A stretch of DNA of 64,000 nt from Leptobrachium leishanense. Taxonomy: Eukaryota > Chordata > Amphibia > Anura > Megophryidae. The translations under genes and the position numbers were made by a program. This document shows, piece after piece, positions 21,427 to 34,223 of this stretch. The number at the start of each line of letters is the position of its first letter. The first letter of the stretch is position 1. The stretch is from the NCBI GenBank assembly GCA_009667805.1, contig CM019069.1:96569204-96633203 (forward strand), read 5' to 3'. Under the pieces are notes generated by a model, which searched no databases, was not told where the DNA came from, and saw only the letters and a program-made list of their open reading frames with translations.

Positions 21427-23500
21427 TTGTACAGAACTATGGTTAATGCATCCCTACACTTTGGTTCCTTGAATGTCAAAGGACTTAATTCCCCTGTAAG
21501 TGGCAGATCCTACAAAAAGACCTCAGGTAAGGTAGAGTGGATATTGCTTTTTTTTCAGGAGACCCACTTGCAGAAAGAAGCACCAGCTTATGTGGAGGAA
21601 CGCCACTACTCCACGGTGTACTCTTCTTGTGCTCCTTTTTAAGAAAAATGGCGTTCTTACAGCGTTATGTAACACCTGCCAATATCAAGTCGAAACAGTA
21701 CATCAAGATGCTCAGGGCAGATATGCAGATATTTATTGCTCAATGGCCTTTTGTCAGGTGTTTCTTACTCTCTGGTATTGGTCTATACTCCCAACTTCTG
21801 GACTGCTTTTAGCGGATTTCCTCATTACCTACGCTCAGGGTCGTCTTGTAATTGGGGGAGATTATTTCCTTGTGTCCCCTCAGTGTACTGCACATGTTTC
21901 CCAGGCTTCTATTGGCTCTGCTACGTGGTTGGACCACTCTGACATTTCTTTGTTCCTGACCTCTGGACACTGGATATTTTCAATGTTGACAGAATCCAGT
22001 GGATAATTTTGTGTGGGGTAGGAGGTGGCAGCATGGGATTTAGGCTTAGAGTTTTTTTTTCTCTTGGTATTCTTATTATGCTGCTCAGATTTTTGCTTGA
22101 CATCTGGCCATTTCCACCTGTCGTTGGGTGGACATGGAGGCGGATCTTGTGTTCTCGGGTCTTCCTCAATTTTGGATTTGAGTCCCCAGGCAAGACGGGC
22201 CTCTCCTGCGCTCAGAGTGCTGGCTATTGTAAACTCCATCAAACTATGGGACAAGCTCATTCATAAGGCAGCCCTCGTGTTTCTCCTATCTAAACTCACT
22301 CCTATACTACACCAGAGACTTTCTTCCTGCTTTGCACCCTTCAGCTTTTTCCACTATTGAGCTAGCTGGCTTTCAACGCCTGCTACACGGCTTTCAACGC
22401 CTGCTACACGTCAACAAAAGGGGTGCAGTTCTGTCTAACTGTTCTCTTCCGAAATCTGACCACTTTCGCCTCCTTCAGTTGTAAGACTGGCTTAAACAGC
22501 CTCCTCTCCACCCTATATGCTTCCCTCATTTCTATCCTAGACTGCAGAGAACTTGCCTATGAGAGTGACTGGGAGAACAGAATTGATACCCCGCTTGAAG
22601 CCCAGGACTGAGCAGATATCTGGGATGCCTCTGGTAAGGCGACAAAATGTTCCTGAAGAGTTATACAATCACTCAAGACTCTCATGCGATGGTTTGTGAC
22701 TCCAGTGCAACTGGCGAGCATTACATGCTCTTGTTTCGAATACCTTTTGGAGGGGCTTCTCTGCTAGGGACACTCCTTTACACATGTGGTGGTCTTGCCA
22801 ACAGTTAAACAAGTATTGGTCTCAAACGTTATCCATGTGCACCTCTCTGCTGGGCAAGCCTGTTCCCAGGGACCCCTGGACATGTCTTCTTTCAAAACCT
22901 GTGGCCTCTCTCTCCCATCTGAAAAGCAAGCTCTTATCCAAACTGCTTTTAGCAGCCAGGAAAGTGTTGTCGGAGCATTGGAGGCCCTTGGAGCATTGGA
23001 GGCCCTTTTCCTTAGTGCAACCATGAGCATGCCTTATTTGGCTGATGGAGTAACTCCATGTGGTTGTCAATGATACATATGAACCTTACCTTAATACTTG
23101 GTTTCCATCGTTAGCATTTTTTTTTGGGAAAGTATTTTACCAGGAAGGATACATTGAGATTTCTCTCGTTTTCAAGTATGTCCTGGGTGGCGAGTATGTA
23201 CCGTTAGGTGTCTTGTCCAAGGACACTTACTGGAGAGGTGCTCTTTTGACTCTGGGGTTCCGATCCCTACTTGACAGGTTACTTTTCATTTTAGGGTGTC
23301 ACCTCTCAGTCTCAGGTGTACTCAGATTGCATTTTTTTCTGTTCTTTGCTGGATATCTGGGGGGGACTGTGTTGTGGTCCTGGGCGTGTCCCTTCCCCTC
23401 CTGGTTCCATGGGTAGCCCTCAACTCCCCCCTCCACACCCTTACCCTTTTTTTTCGCATTCATTCTAAGTGTCGTCATTTCTTATGACTGTTCTGTTTTC
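21427..23500 (+). mobile_element. Tx1-like L1 LINE, decayed ORF2 and 3' UTR
   Basis: The 5' part encodes the start of the L1 ORF2 apurinic-type endonuclease domain: SLNVKGLNSPV and LFFQETHLQKEAP (21427-21642). In the next frame come CNTCQYQVETVHQDAQGRYA and YAQGRLVIGGDYFLVSPQ (21650-21900). The reverse transcriptase core is almost entirely deleted. From 22770 the C-terminal tail appears (MWWSCQQLNKYW, GKPVPRDPWTCLLSKPV). A SINE (23131-23280) interrupts the 3' UTR. Many frameshifts and deletions make it inactive. Its 3' UTR is pyrimidine-rich, like that of the ORF1-only elements in this window. Confidence 0.85.
23131..23280 (-). mobile_element. tRNA-derived SINE, 5' truncated
   Basis: On the plus strand the order is inverted: the LINE-like tail (ACCAGGAAGGATACATTGAG), then GTACCGTTAGGTGTCTTG, CCAAGGACACTTACTGG and a degenerate B box (GGGGTTCCGATCCC, 23254-23267). 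It belongs to the same family as 58703-58900. Confidence 0.85.
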
Positions 23501-23512
23501 TATCCTCTACAG

Positions 23513-25149
23513 CAGGGGAGGGGAACGTCCGGGCCGTATAAGGCCCGCAGAATCACATGGTGCGGCCCTTAGAGCCCCACAGCAGGAGGGTGTTTAAACT
23601 CCCTCTCCTGCAGGACTTTCACCGGACCTCGTCGAGTAGTAGACTGAGGGGGCAGGGATTATCCCCGCTTCCCTCACTTGTTGCGCAGCAGATCTTCCAG
23701 GCACAGAGTGCAGGAGGATCCGGTGCTCAGCCGTGCGTGAGGGAAGCATGGATAATCCCCTGCACTCTCATTCTACTACTCGCCGAGGTCAGGTGAAAGT
23801 GGTGAAATTAATTAAAGGGGGGTGAAATTAATTAAATGGGGAAGTGAGAGGGTTAAATGAATTAACGAAAATACCGCAGTACATTCTGGAGCGCAAATAT
23901 AGTTAGTCCTCTTTGAGTTTGGAATCTCAAAAATCTCTGAGAGAAAGTCTCTTTTTGAAGATAGTCCAAAATGTTCTCAGGTCACATGATGAGAGTACTG
24001 AGTAGAAAGGAAAAAAAGAATAAAAAGGGAAAAAACAAATTGGGCAATATCGTATGTATTGTGGAAAAAAATATATAAGGAAAAAAACTCACAAGTAGGG
24101 AGCTGGATAGCTCAATGTTGTACGCAGTTGAGTCTCTATGGGGGACTCCACCCTCAGATGGTGAAGATTCTTGTTACGCTGTTCACTACAATCGGATGTT
24201 TCGCGATGTACAAACATCAAAAAGACCTCGGAAGAAAAGTAATATAGCGTAATCCCGTTACAGGAAAGAAATCGTGTGGTTGTCCATAGACAGGTACTCA
24301 CATAATTAAGAACCTCCTGTATAGGTGGTTCCGTAATAACAGCAGTAGACCACTTCGCAGGGGGTCTTAGCCTCTAGCTGGATGAGTTCGTATACTCCGG
24401 TAAATAGACAGATGAATCACAATATAATGAATGGTCAAGCGGTGACAGGAGGTGAATGGGCGTTTAGCATGTATATATAGGCGTGGAAAAATGGGAAGTG
24501 GAAAAAACTTTTAATTTAAAACATATTAAAATACATAAAAAGGTGGGGATGTCATCGAGACGCGTTTCCCTTACCGAATCTGTAAGCTTCTTCAATCGAA
24601 TCAACCCCATAGGGACCATTGACGTTAAAGACCCTTGGTCCTCAAGGGGTTAAAGGGGGAAGTGGGAGGGTGAAATGAATTAAAGGGGAAGTGGGAGGGT
24701 GAAATGAATTAAATAGGGAAGTGAGAGGGTGAAATCAATTAAATAGGGAAGTGAGAGGGTAACATTGAAGGGGGAGGTTGAAATTAATTAAATGGGGGAG
24801 GGGTGAAATTAATTTTTCCTCTCTAACACCCATTTAATTAATTAAATGAGGGAGGGTATGTGAAATTAATTAAATGGGGGGGAGGGTATGTGAAATTAAT
24901 TAAATGGGGAAGGGTGTGTGTGAAATGAATTAATGTCACACCCACCCCATTTCATTCATTCCCCCATATTTCTTTTTTAAATATTTAAAAATTTAAGATA
25001 CAAGAAATAAAATCAAAAAAATTATAATAATTCTAAAAATTTCTTCCTAAATATAGCTGCCTAAATTTTAAGTTGTTAATTTTGTATGGTCCTCAAACAA
25101 TGTTCTAAATCTCCACATGGCCCTTGGCAGAAAAGGTTCCCCACTCCTG
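23513..25149. mobile_element. hAT-type non-autonomous element, 1.6 kb
   Basis: The ends CAGGGGAGGGGAAC and (inverted, right) CAGGAGTGGGGAACC match, and CTCTACAG is duplicated exactly outside them (23505-23512 and 25150-25157). The interior holds an irregular minisatellite built on GGTGAAATTAATTAAATGGG (about 23800-23868 and 24650-24930), interrupted by about 0.8 kb of other sequence (23869-24649) ending near CCTCAAGGGGTTAA. No transposase frame is visible. Confidence 0.88.
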
Positions 25150-25259
25150 CTCTACAGTAAAGAATAATGATGGCTGTCCCTCATAGGCGACTCTACAGGG
25201 GGGCAAGGGGAGGCAATTGCCCCCCCTAGGTTATTCCTTGCCCCCCATGTGCCCCCCCA

Positions 25260-25495
25260 CCAAAAAGCAGCATCCAGCTTCCCACACTTATTCGGACCAA
25301 TGTATCTCCGTCGCTATGCATCGTATATGGACGATATAGGTGTCATTTGAACGGGCAGATTCTGGCCTTTCCAATGATACCCAACATGACCATATTCACA
25401 GTGAACAACAAGTCATAAAACACTGAATAAAAACGGGCACTTAAACTTAAACATTTTCACAGGGTTGAAATGGCTCAGCAGTGAAATGGTTAATG
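25260..25495. repeat. Second copy of the CAGTGAAA-GGTTAA repeat
   Basis: Shares TGGCCTTTCCAATGATACC and the end CAGCAGTGAAATGGTTAA with 6905-7116. It lies inside the 25182-27599 hAT element. Confidence 0.45.
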
Positions 25496-26009
25496 TTCAG
25501 ACTATGCATTACATTGTGTATTACGTTAGTTTTTGCCTTGGTTTGGTTGTATATTAAGGATTAATGGGTAGGCTTCATCCTTTACAGTATACATTTGTTT
25601 TTTCCATGATTAATGGCATTGTAGGGGTTAATGGGTTGGCTATATGCCTCACAGTGTATTAATTTCATGTTTTCCCTTTATTAATGGCATTTTAGGGGTT
25701 AAGGGGCAGGCTAAATGCCACATTGTTTATTAAGTTTATTGTATTTCCCTGGGTTTATGGCATTTTAGGGGATATTATTGAAGTTAGAATCTAAAGGGTC
25801 TAACGATCTTTAGATCCGCTTCTTTTCGTCACATTTCGGGGAATTAATTTTGCCAAAAATAAGATGAATTCCCTATCTAGCGAATGGTCACTGTAATTTG
25901 CTAAAAGTGGAGTCGCTGAAGCAGCTATCAGACATTCAGCGAAAACTGCCGAATTGCGGCAAATAAAATATTGAATTTAAGTATCAGGTTAGTACAATAA
26001 AAAGATATC

Positions 26010-26162
26010 ATTGCGTCACATTACTCCTTGCGTCACATTACTCCTTGCGTCACATAACTCCTTGCATCACATTACTCCTTGCGTCACATTACTCCTTGCG
26101 TCACATTACTCATTGCATCACATTACTCCTTGCGTCACATTACTCCTTGCGTCACATTACTC
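26010..26162. repeat. 17-bp tandem array, 9 units
   Basis: Nine head-to-tail copies of TTGCGTCACATTACTCC, with two units reading TTGCATCA. The unit core TTGC(G/A)TCA equals the composite C/EBP-ATF site (amino-acid response element type). Apparent protein 26011-26199 is an artefact of the array. Confidence 0.95.
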
Positions 26163-26198
26163 TGGGGTTTTGGAATCTTATTTATATATACTTATTTA

Positions 26199-27484
26199 GG
26201 GCACTATTATCTGGTGTGAGCTAACCCTTGCGTCGGCATGGTTTTACATTAGCGCCAGGTTAATTGAGTCTAGCGCCTGACCAGATTGTTTCCCTTTCGC
26301 TACAAACGGGAAAATCACTTAGCACGTCGCTATTAGCGATTTGTACCACGAGCTTACTGTACTTTCCGTGTCCTTTACTTAACATGGGGAGTGATAGAGA
26401 TCTCTAGCGCTTTTGCAGCTAACAGCTCATTTGGTGCCAGCGCTAATTTTTTGAGGGAAGCTGATTGCAACATGTTACCTACTGCTGAACCCTGGTGCTA
26501 ACTCCGAAAAAACAGGTCCTCTTCCAAAATAAACAGGCCATTACCAGGCAATGTAAAGGAATGCAGCACAGGTGTTCTCTAGGCCCCATTCACCATAGTA
26601 ATGGATCTGGTCAGCAATGTCGCTGCTGTTGCAGTTGGCTCGATTATGATATAAATGTATCCTTTATCCATATATATCCTAATTCTAATATATTGGCTAA
26701 ATTTAAACCTTTTATGCTGAGGGTTATTCATGGTATGGAAGCGGTTGATTATTAGGGTGACTGTGTGGACCATGTTTAAAGGGACACGTGAATAAGTCTT
26801 GCCCTGAAACATGTATTATTTATATGCTGCAGCAAGGAAATTTGTGTCGCTCACCTGGCCTTCCTTTTGGATCTATTAAATGCAGTGTAATGATTCTACA
26901 TGCTGCTGTTGGGTGGCATTTATCATGCAATGCCCATCAGCCTTAATATATGTGTGCATCAAAACATGGATGATACGACCACCTTGGAGTATTTTAATAA
27001 TGCAGGTGTGTGAGGTTATTCACTGGATGTGTTCATATTCAAGCTTGTGAAGGCGGGGGATAGGTATGGCCCGGCCCTCTGCACTGGAAAAGAAAAACAG
27101 TTCTATCACACAACCGCATTAGCGCTGGGTCTCAGCACAGGTCTTAGAGTTTCCCTAGCGTGCGCCAAATGACCTTGTTCATGGACTACTGCAGACAAGG
27201 TGATCTGTTAGTAGGTCGTCCAGCACTAACAGGGTTATTCAGAGAGTGGTGAAAAAGCAGGAGAATGACTGGAGAATAGAAAATTCTAGGTCAAAATAGC
27301 CGATTTGGAAAGTGAGATGAATGGGAGAATTTTTCTGGTTCGGCTATTTTGACCAAGAGTTTTCCATTCTCCAGCCATTCTCCTGCTATTCACCTCTCTC
27401 TGAATAACCCTGTAGGTTTTAGCGACTCGCGCTAAATTTTTCCTTTAGTGATGGTGTTTTAGCTCACACCAGGTGATAGGGCCC
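26199..27484. mobile_element. PIF/Harbinger-type element nested in hAT
   Basis: The ends share the inverted motif CTGGTGTGAGCTAA next to GGGC-CTAT, and the trinucleotide TTA is duplicated outside (26196-26198 and 27485-27487). It is about 1.3 kb with AGCGC-rich subterminal sequence and no transposase frame. It contains the palindromic MITE at 27230-27412. Confidence 0.8.
27230..27412. mobile_element. Palindromic MITE (CAGG-ATTCA family), copy 2
   Basis: CAGGGTTATTCAGAGAG answers CTCTCTGAATAACCCTG, and AGGAGAATGACTGGAGAA answers TTCTCCAGCCATTCTCCT. Flanking trinucleotides are TAA and TAG. It is the third layer of nesting in this region. Confidence 0.85.
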
Positions 27485-27957
27485 TTAGTTTTATTCAGTG
27501 GTATGATTTAGTGGTGAAAATTATTAGTGCCCCCCCAGTTTTGACTGTGGTATCTTATGTGCCCCCCCCCCCTAAATATTATTCCTAGAGTCGCCACTGC
27601 TGTCCCTTATTGTTCTCACGTGGGAATCATGTTTGGTCCCTTAACAATACTTGTTCATTGGATGGTCTGAATATAAATATTTAAAAAAAAGAGGCTTCTA
27701 TTTAATAATCTCCCCTTTGTGCTCTTGCTGCATGCCACATTTATCCACCGTCCTGTTGCTCCCACACATTCTGTGGCACAGTGGTTAGTCAATGGTGTAG
27801 ATGAAACAAAACCAACACCTCCACATTCCTCTCTTCCTGCAAACCATTGCTTTTGAAATATGGTGCAATAATGTCATTTAAGAGAATGTCTACTTTCTGG
27901 AAATATATCCTGAGCTTTTGTGAAACTAAAGGTTGTAAAAATTCTATGTTTTTGAAC

Positions 27958-28016
27958 CCAGGACATACTTGAAAACAAGAGAAATCTCAATGTATCCTTC
28001 CTGGTAAAATCCTTTA
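27958..28016 (+). mobile_element. SINE/LINE 3' tail fragment
   Basis: Only the shared tail is present (GGACATACTTGAAAACAAGA through TTCCTGGTAAAATCC), so it could derive from either the SINE or the L2-like LINE that share this tail. Confidence 0.75.
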
Positions 28017-28027
28017 TAAACTAATAA

Positions 28028-28422
28028 GGCTAGGGTCAGACTAACGCATTTTTCACGTCGTCCGTGAAAAAGTGCGTTCGAACGAATGGACGTATTTTTT
28101 AACGGAATATGCGATAGCGGTCATACGATGCGCATTTTCGTCCGTGATTTTGTACGGATCATCAAACCCTTTTTGCATCTGGACGTTATGTAGTCCGGAC
28201 ATTAGCAGCGTCTGACGTCTCCTAATCATGCACACACGCCGCTAGCGGACGCAGCGCACTCTGTACGTCAGTACTAGCGGTATCACGTTCTCGAAAAAAT
28301 GCGCTTGTTTGCTGCTTGTGTTGCGCGGCCGCACTTCGTCATTGGCCGTTATTTGCTGCTACTACGGCTGTGATAAAGTGCGGCTGCATGCGCTTTCTCA
28401 CTGCGTTCGTCTGACCCTAGCC
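28028..28422. mobile_element. PIF/Harbinger-like MITE, type B
   Basis: Starts GGCTAGGGTCAGACTAACGC and ends GCGTTCGTCTGACCCTAGCC, with TAA and TGA outside. The interior (GCGCATTTTCGTCCGTGATT, TTGTACGGATCATCAA) is the reverse complement of that at 54753-55177. It is about 395 bp and non-coding. Confidence 0.88.
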
Positions 28423-28425
28423 TGA

Positions 28426-31400
28426 GAGGCTCAAGGATGTCCCCAAACCCAGATGTAGCATCATACTGTAAACCACAAACACATCATTCACATTCTGTGT
28501 ATGTTAGATAAAACATTTTTTAAAACTAATTTTTTTTTAAAAAACAGTACTGTAATATATATATATATATGAGTTTTTCCACAGTTTGGTTCCTTGGCAG
28601 TTGGTATGCCATAGATTGTAAGCTCCATTGATTCCAGTTGTGGTGGATTGCAAAATACAATTGCAGTCACAGCCACAGGGTAGGTGTGCAGCTTGGGTAT
28701 TCAGAAACATAATCCACATTTGGAAATCACATACGGATCTTGTAATTTAAAGTTGTTGTTTTTTAATTACACCAAGTGCTGGGAAAAAGTTTGGTATGTA
28801 CTTCACTCTTTTTGAAAAGAAGAACTCGTGATACTGAAGCTGAAATAACAGCTTTCTTGTACATTTACTTCTCTTTCTCTCAAAATATGTTTCCTTTTTC
28901 CCCATAGATTATAGTTTTATCCCTCCCCCATTTAAATTTATAAAGTAATGGTTTGATAATAACCAAGCAGATTAATATTTCATGGAATAACGATCACCGT
29001 TTAGAAGAGAAAATGTTAATTCTCTGCTAAAAATTTAAGATTTTTCCCCCCAATGAATTGGTTATGGAAGAGAATGCCAGTCCCAGTATGCTGATTATTT
29101 ATGTACAGAATTTCTTTGAAAAAAAATTCTAGGCATTCATGAACTAGGGATATTATTCTAGGAGCCAATGGACACCTATATGCATGATTTGTCAAACCGT
29201 GCCAAAAGGTTCCCAAGCCGTGTATCCTTGTACACAGTGTATTATAATTTACTCTTTCCTAAGCATGCCCCACTCCCCCATAAACATTTAACATCAGAAA
29301 GGTATATGTGTATTTGTTTCATTTTCTCCCTCTTTGGAGCTTAAAACAGGGGTTTCTGGGACTTGTAGTTCAGACTGGTACAGCAGGAAACTGACAGATG
29401 GGCTTAAACTTCATGCAGACACTGGCTGTGAATGAAACAAATGCCATGTATCATTATGTGGGATTCCTGATTGGCTGAGTCACTTCCTGGTCTGCACTGA
29501 GATCACTGAAAAATTTCAAATGTTACCATCTTTCTATCTTTCTTTATTTGATATTATTTATTGGCTGCAATTGCATGTTATTGGCTAAACAATACCAGTA
29601 TGCTGCTTTTTTTCCTCTGATTTTTATTATTACTAATATAATTGATGTTTTTATTTCAACTTTATTTTGCTCTATTGATGCTCATTTCCTATCTTTGTTT
29701 GTTTTCGTGTTAGACGAATGGCTCATGCATACCACATTAAGGGTTCCGATGACATATACTGTATTCAGGGTACATAGAGTTCTGCTCGTTCAGAAACAAG
29801 TTTCCTCAGGCACTGTCTTACCCCATGATGGGCAGGGCCCTTTTGTTTCCCTTCCCATCCATTCTATCTGTCTGGTTTTGCAAGAGCAGGTCGTGTTTAT
29901 ATTGACTTGGATGGGACTGTGATACATCTATTGCTATGGGAAATGAAAGAACTCAGCCCAGCAAAGCCAGCGTTGTGTGTGCAGAAAGGATTCAGTAAGC
30001 CAGGCATCTCTTTTCATACACAGCTCACTGCGGTTGGTGCGACACACCTTGCTTGGAATGTGCTGCACTTCTGACATTGTCATGTTTTAAAGGTAAAGGT
30101 GTAAGGAATCATGGGGGGGGGGGGTGCACTCTCTTCTTAGTGGAATGTTATGCAAAGCCGAGAAACACACCCGTAAAGGACGGCTATGGAATTGACAGGC
30201 TGAGTATTGTGTGTTTTATGTTTTTCTTTTTAAATCTATTGTTGAATGTAGTAGATTTACTCAAGCTGTGGGTGCTGGGTTATCCATTTCTAGCTGCCCC
30301 TGCCAATTGTATGTATGCCATTTGTTACATGAATGATTAGCATACTCTTAAATTGTTGATTATGAATAAAGTAGAACATTTTCATCGTTAATGTTTTATT
30401 ATACTTTATTACATAGAAGCAAAAAAGCCACTCTTATCCGCTCTGTGACTGAGACAAAGTTTTGTCTGTGTTTCTCCATGTACAGAGTATGTTAACAGAT
30501 CTAATGGAAAATGCAAGACGAGTAAACATTGTTTATGTATATATTTGTGTATCTATGCAGTTACAAGTACTTATAAAGCGCCAACATATTCCTTAGCGTT
30601 GATTCTTCCTTATTTACTGTATGGAAGAGTATATATAAGAGTATGTATGGAAGAGCATGTGTGTGTATATATGTACTTGTACCTCTGTGTGTGCGTATAT
30701 ATATATATATATATATGTGTGTCAGACACGCCCAGCTATACATGTGCTCTTTAGTTAACGATATGTGAAATATAAATGTTCTTATTAATACACTAATATG
30801 AAATCATGAAAACTCTACTGATAGGAAGCATGTGTGACATTTGCATGTGTTTTCAGTTCTCTTTCAGCAGTGTCTTCTCTTCCTCTTTCCCTATATAAAT
30901 ATGTATATATGGCTCCTGCTGACATTGCTCAGGGTGCCGCATGCCTTGCATTCCTGCTTTGCACAGGCTTGCATGAGGGCAGTGGTTTGTTTAGATGCCT
31001 TAATTTCAGGAGTCTGCCTGAGATGCCTGAGCTGATAAAGGACATGTAGCAATGCAGGCCATGGATCTTTTGTGAAATGAATCCTCCACATCTAAATGTC
31101 AATTGACCTACAAGATCTACTTTAGTGTACAGAAGGGTCTTAGCACATTGTCACTTGCCCAAGCCTTGGTTACTCTGGATGTTGTTGTGTTTTCTTTTCT
31201 GTGACAGATGTAGGTTATGTTTTATACGCAGCACGTAGGAAGCTGATCTTGTTTTCTCATCTTCTCTTGTTTTGGGGAAGTAAGATGATATGTTTTCATG
31301 TGGACTTTTTTTTATTTATTTACGTTCATGTGATGTGAAAACCAGCATTTTGAATGATGTAACTGTTATATGCCTTTAGTGGTGGTGGGGGGGGGGACAG

Positions 31401-32377
31401 TTATGCCGTGTGGTTTTAATGCTTTAAAGTGAAAAAAATATATGTAAAACTATTCTGTATTTTTTGGGGCAACTTTAGTGTTTCAGTGGTAGAACGTTTC
31501 CTTGGTGCTCCCATTATCACCTTGGTTAGATCAGCTGGATCAAGCCCATTTCAGAACTACACCCACCCACCCCCCCACAGGACATTGGCGCATTAACCCC
31601 TTAACCAACTGAACTAATTCACTCGCTAAGACTAAGTTGCTGTACTCCTCACAACATGTAGAAGGGGTAACACGAGTATTCATTTAGAGCAGCATGATGC
31701 AGTGGATTTATACATGTAAGTAAATTCTAAACATAAGCTTTTGTAAGGAATTCCTTTAAGCGATACCTGATGCACATTTGCTCATGGCTCCCTTACCAGC
31801 AGGGAATAGTTACCTCTCTCTTCCTCTTCACTAGGAGTGAGGAAAATGCCAGTATAGACATAGAATAAAAGTGTTGAATTAATTGTTTTATTGCTTTTTG
31901 TTCTTTCAAGACTGAAAGCAGCTGTAGATGTGAAGCTTTGCTGACGGCTTCTTTTTCTTTTGTAAGATCATCTCAGGCCTGTCTGTGTCCTAAATGAGAG
32001 TTAAATGAAAGTAGACATGGATATTGGATTCCCAGTCCCCGCAAGCTCAAACCTTTACCTAGATCTGCTTTTCGAACAGCAGTCCCAAACATTCCACTCT
32101 ACCCTGGAGGCGCAACACATCTGTCCCAGCAATATCCATACTATACCTCCTGGAGGTGAATTTCTGCACCTCTGGGTGTGAGATTGAGCAGGATTACGCA
32201 TGTCTGAATATTCGGTGTAGTGTTTGAACAGAGGTGCTCCTCACTGCTTGGTATCTTTATGGGGCCTGTGTTTAAATTGCAAATAAATGATCCAGAATAC
32301 TGGATCCTCTACGGGACATGAGTTGGATCTACATCAGATGAACTTGGGCTTGAGCTTCAGTGGCAAACCTTCTGGTT
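28426..32377. other. Unrecognised non-coding stretch
   Basis: Simple repeats include AT runs at 28555-28570 and 30696-30716, a G-run near 30114 and another near 31387. A short piece around 29345-29375 (GGTTTCTGGGACTTGTAGTT) resembles the hAT MITE interiors further right. The frames at 29548-29922 and 30053-30340 have no recognised motif. The span is probably MRTFB upstream or intronic DNA. Confidence 0.45.
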
Positions 32378-32381
32378 TTAA

Positions 32382-32850
32382 CCCTTCACTACAAAGTAAT
32401 TTTCCAAAAAAACATGGTCAGGAACCAGTGTTTTTTTTTTAAAAATCATTTTTAATTAATTCTACTCTTTAAAGCCATTTAAAAAAACTCCCAATGATTT
32501 CATTTACTGTACTAGCATGTTTGCCATATTTGACCAGTAGATGGTGTCATCTACTGAACCAAATTGAGTTACAGTTGCCGTTCTGTTTTTTTACTGCAAC
32601 ACTGTATCAGCTTGCTGAATGCCGGTCCGACATTTAGTTTGCCGATTTTACACAGTTTTAACTCTTTGGGCATTATGCCCACAGGATTGAAACTTTGGGA
32701 GCACCTTCTGCAGCCCAAAAGCAAATGAAATTCGTTTGCGCCAAACAATGTGCTTTTGGACTGCAGAACAGCATATCGAGATATCTCCATATCGGGCCAC
32801 CAGATGGTGCCTTTGAAACCCAAGATCTCTCGATAACGGTAGTGAAAGGT
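32382..32850. mobile_element. TTAA-target MITE, about 470 bp
   Basis: CCCTTCACTAC on the left answers GTAGTGAAAGGT on the right, with TTAA outside both ends (32378-32381 and 32851-32854). The interior is non-coding. Confidence 0.6.
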
Positions 32851-32854
32851 TTAA

Positions 32855-34223
32855 TGCACATCTCCAGTGAAAGACTCTAAAATGAAAGTGACCATTTTTT
32901 GCATTCTGGCATGATAAAACTACTTAAAAATATGAAGAGTCTCTTTAAATATCTAATAACGTACGCCTGTGATCATTCATATCTGTAAGGCTTGTGGTTT
33001 GACATCCTTCATTTTCCTCTACCCTGTGCTGGTTCATGTACAGAGACAGGACGGGCACCAAAGCTTGGCTAGATCCCTTGCTTTGAAATAAATTGTGACT
33101 AGTTGGAGAATTGATTTTTCTACCTGGCTTTGATTTCGACCCAGTTTTTGCTATTTTTGACAGGTGAATGTTTGTACTCGCTCCACAATTTTGATGTAGT
33201 CATACACCGCGTTGTTTCGGGTTTGTTCATTTTGTCAGCATTAAGATGTCCGTGCCTCGGGCAGTTTTTTTCCTTTTACTTAGCCATGGTTTACTAATTC
33301 ATTGTTTTAGGCCATCATGGCCTGATGGTATCACTGGAGGCATAAGATTGTCTTCCTACATGAGGCGTCATTATGTCTTCATGCATTCCCTCCTTTATCT
33401 GGCACATGAAAGTACTGTCTGATCTAATCCCTTTCCAGCATTTTCTCTTGGAATCTATTCTTTCAAATGCATTGACTCCAAGGTAAACTTGCTAAATGAT
33501 AGGTTTTGATGCAATGTGATGTGTGCATGGGATGGTACAGCGCATCGTTTTACACAATTCATACAAAGAAACGCTCTCTTGAGCCGATGCCCCTCACTCC
33601 GCATTCGATTCTTTCATCTCTATTATTTTTCTCATCCTGATTCATCCTGGCAACAGGCCTTTTTACATGTCCGCAAAGCTTTTTCCCACAGAAGAGAGTG
33701 AGGAGGCGTGTGGAAGTATTTTTCAGGAAGAAAACTAAATTCTGACTAATATTTGCATCATTCTGCAAGTCAATAGGTTTGTTACATTGAAAAATTTAAA
33801 TCCACAGTATTCAACCCAGTCCTACCCCTGCCATAACACCTCACTAATAAAAAATATCACAACCCCATTGTGCATTTGTTCTGAGTGCTAAAGTTAAAGA
33901 AGCATTAAATCTAGGGCTGGAAGCAGGGATCACGTCCTGCAGGAACCACGTCCTGCAGGAACGCAGTTCACTCACTGTTTTAGCAGGAGGAACTTAGTTC
34001 CCTTTTGGCTGATATACTGGGAAGCTGCAATACCTTTTTATTTAGACACAATTTTATAAAACTGTCTACATTTAAGGGTATATCTTGTATTTAAGAACAT
34101 TGGGATGGCATGGGAATGCCAATTTCTCAGTGTTTGCAAGAGGAATGGCGTTCTCATGCATAAAGAAGTGCTGCAGCGGCTCCCAGTAATCTTGGAGACC
34201 AGAATATACAGAAATGTTAGACG
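32855..34223. other. No gene seen
   Basis: A 16-17 bp direct duplication (CACGTCCTGCAGGAAC, twice at 33928-33963) is the only structure noted. Confidence 0.45.

Larger units (their letters stand above)
25182..27599. mobile_element. hAT-type non-autonomous element, 2.4 kb
   Basis: Left CATAGGCGACTCTA and inverted right CAGTGGCGACTCTA form terminal repeats, and CTGTCCCT is duplicated exactly outside (25174-25181 and 27600-27607). Poly-C rich subterminal tracts (GCCCCCC) lie inside both ends. The interior contains the repeat fragment at 25260-25495, a 17-bp tandem array and a nested Harbinger element (26199-27484). No transposase frame was found. Confidence 0.9.

Noticed and set aside
26010..26162. 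CRISPR-like array
   Set aside because: The units are contiguous 17-bp tandem repeats with no spacers, in a vertebrate transposon.
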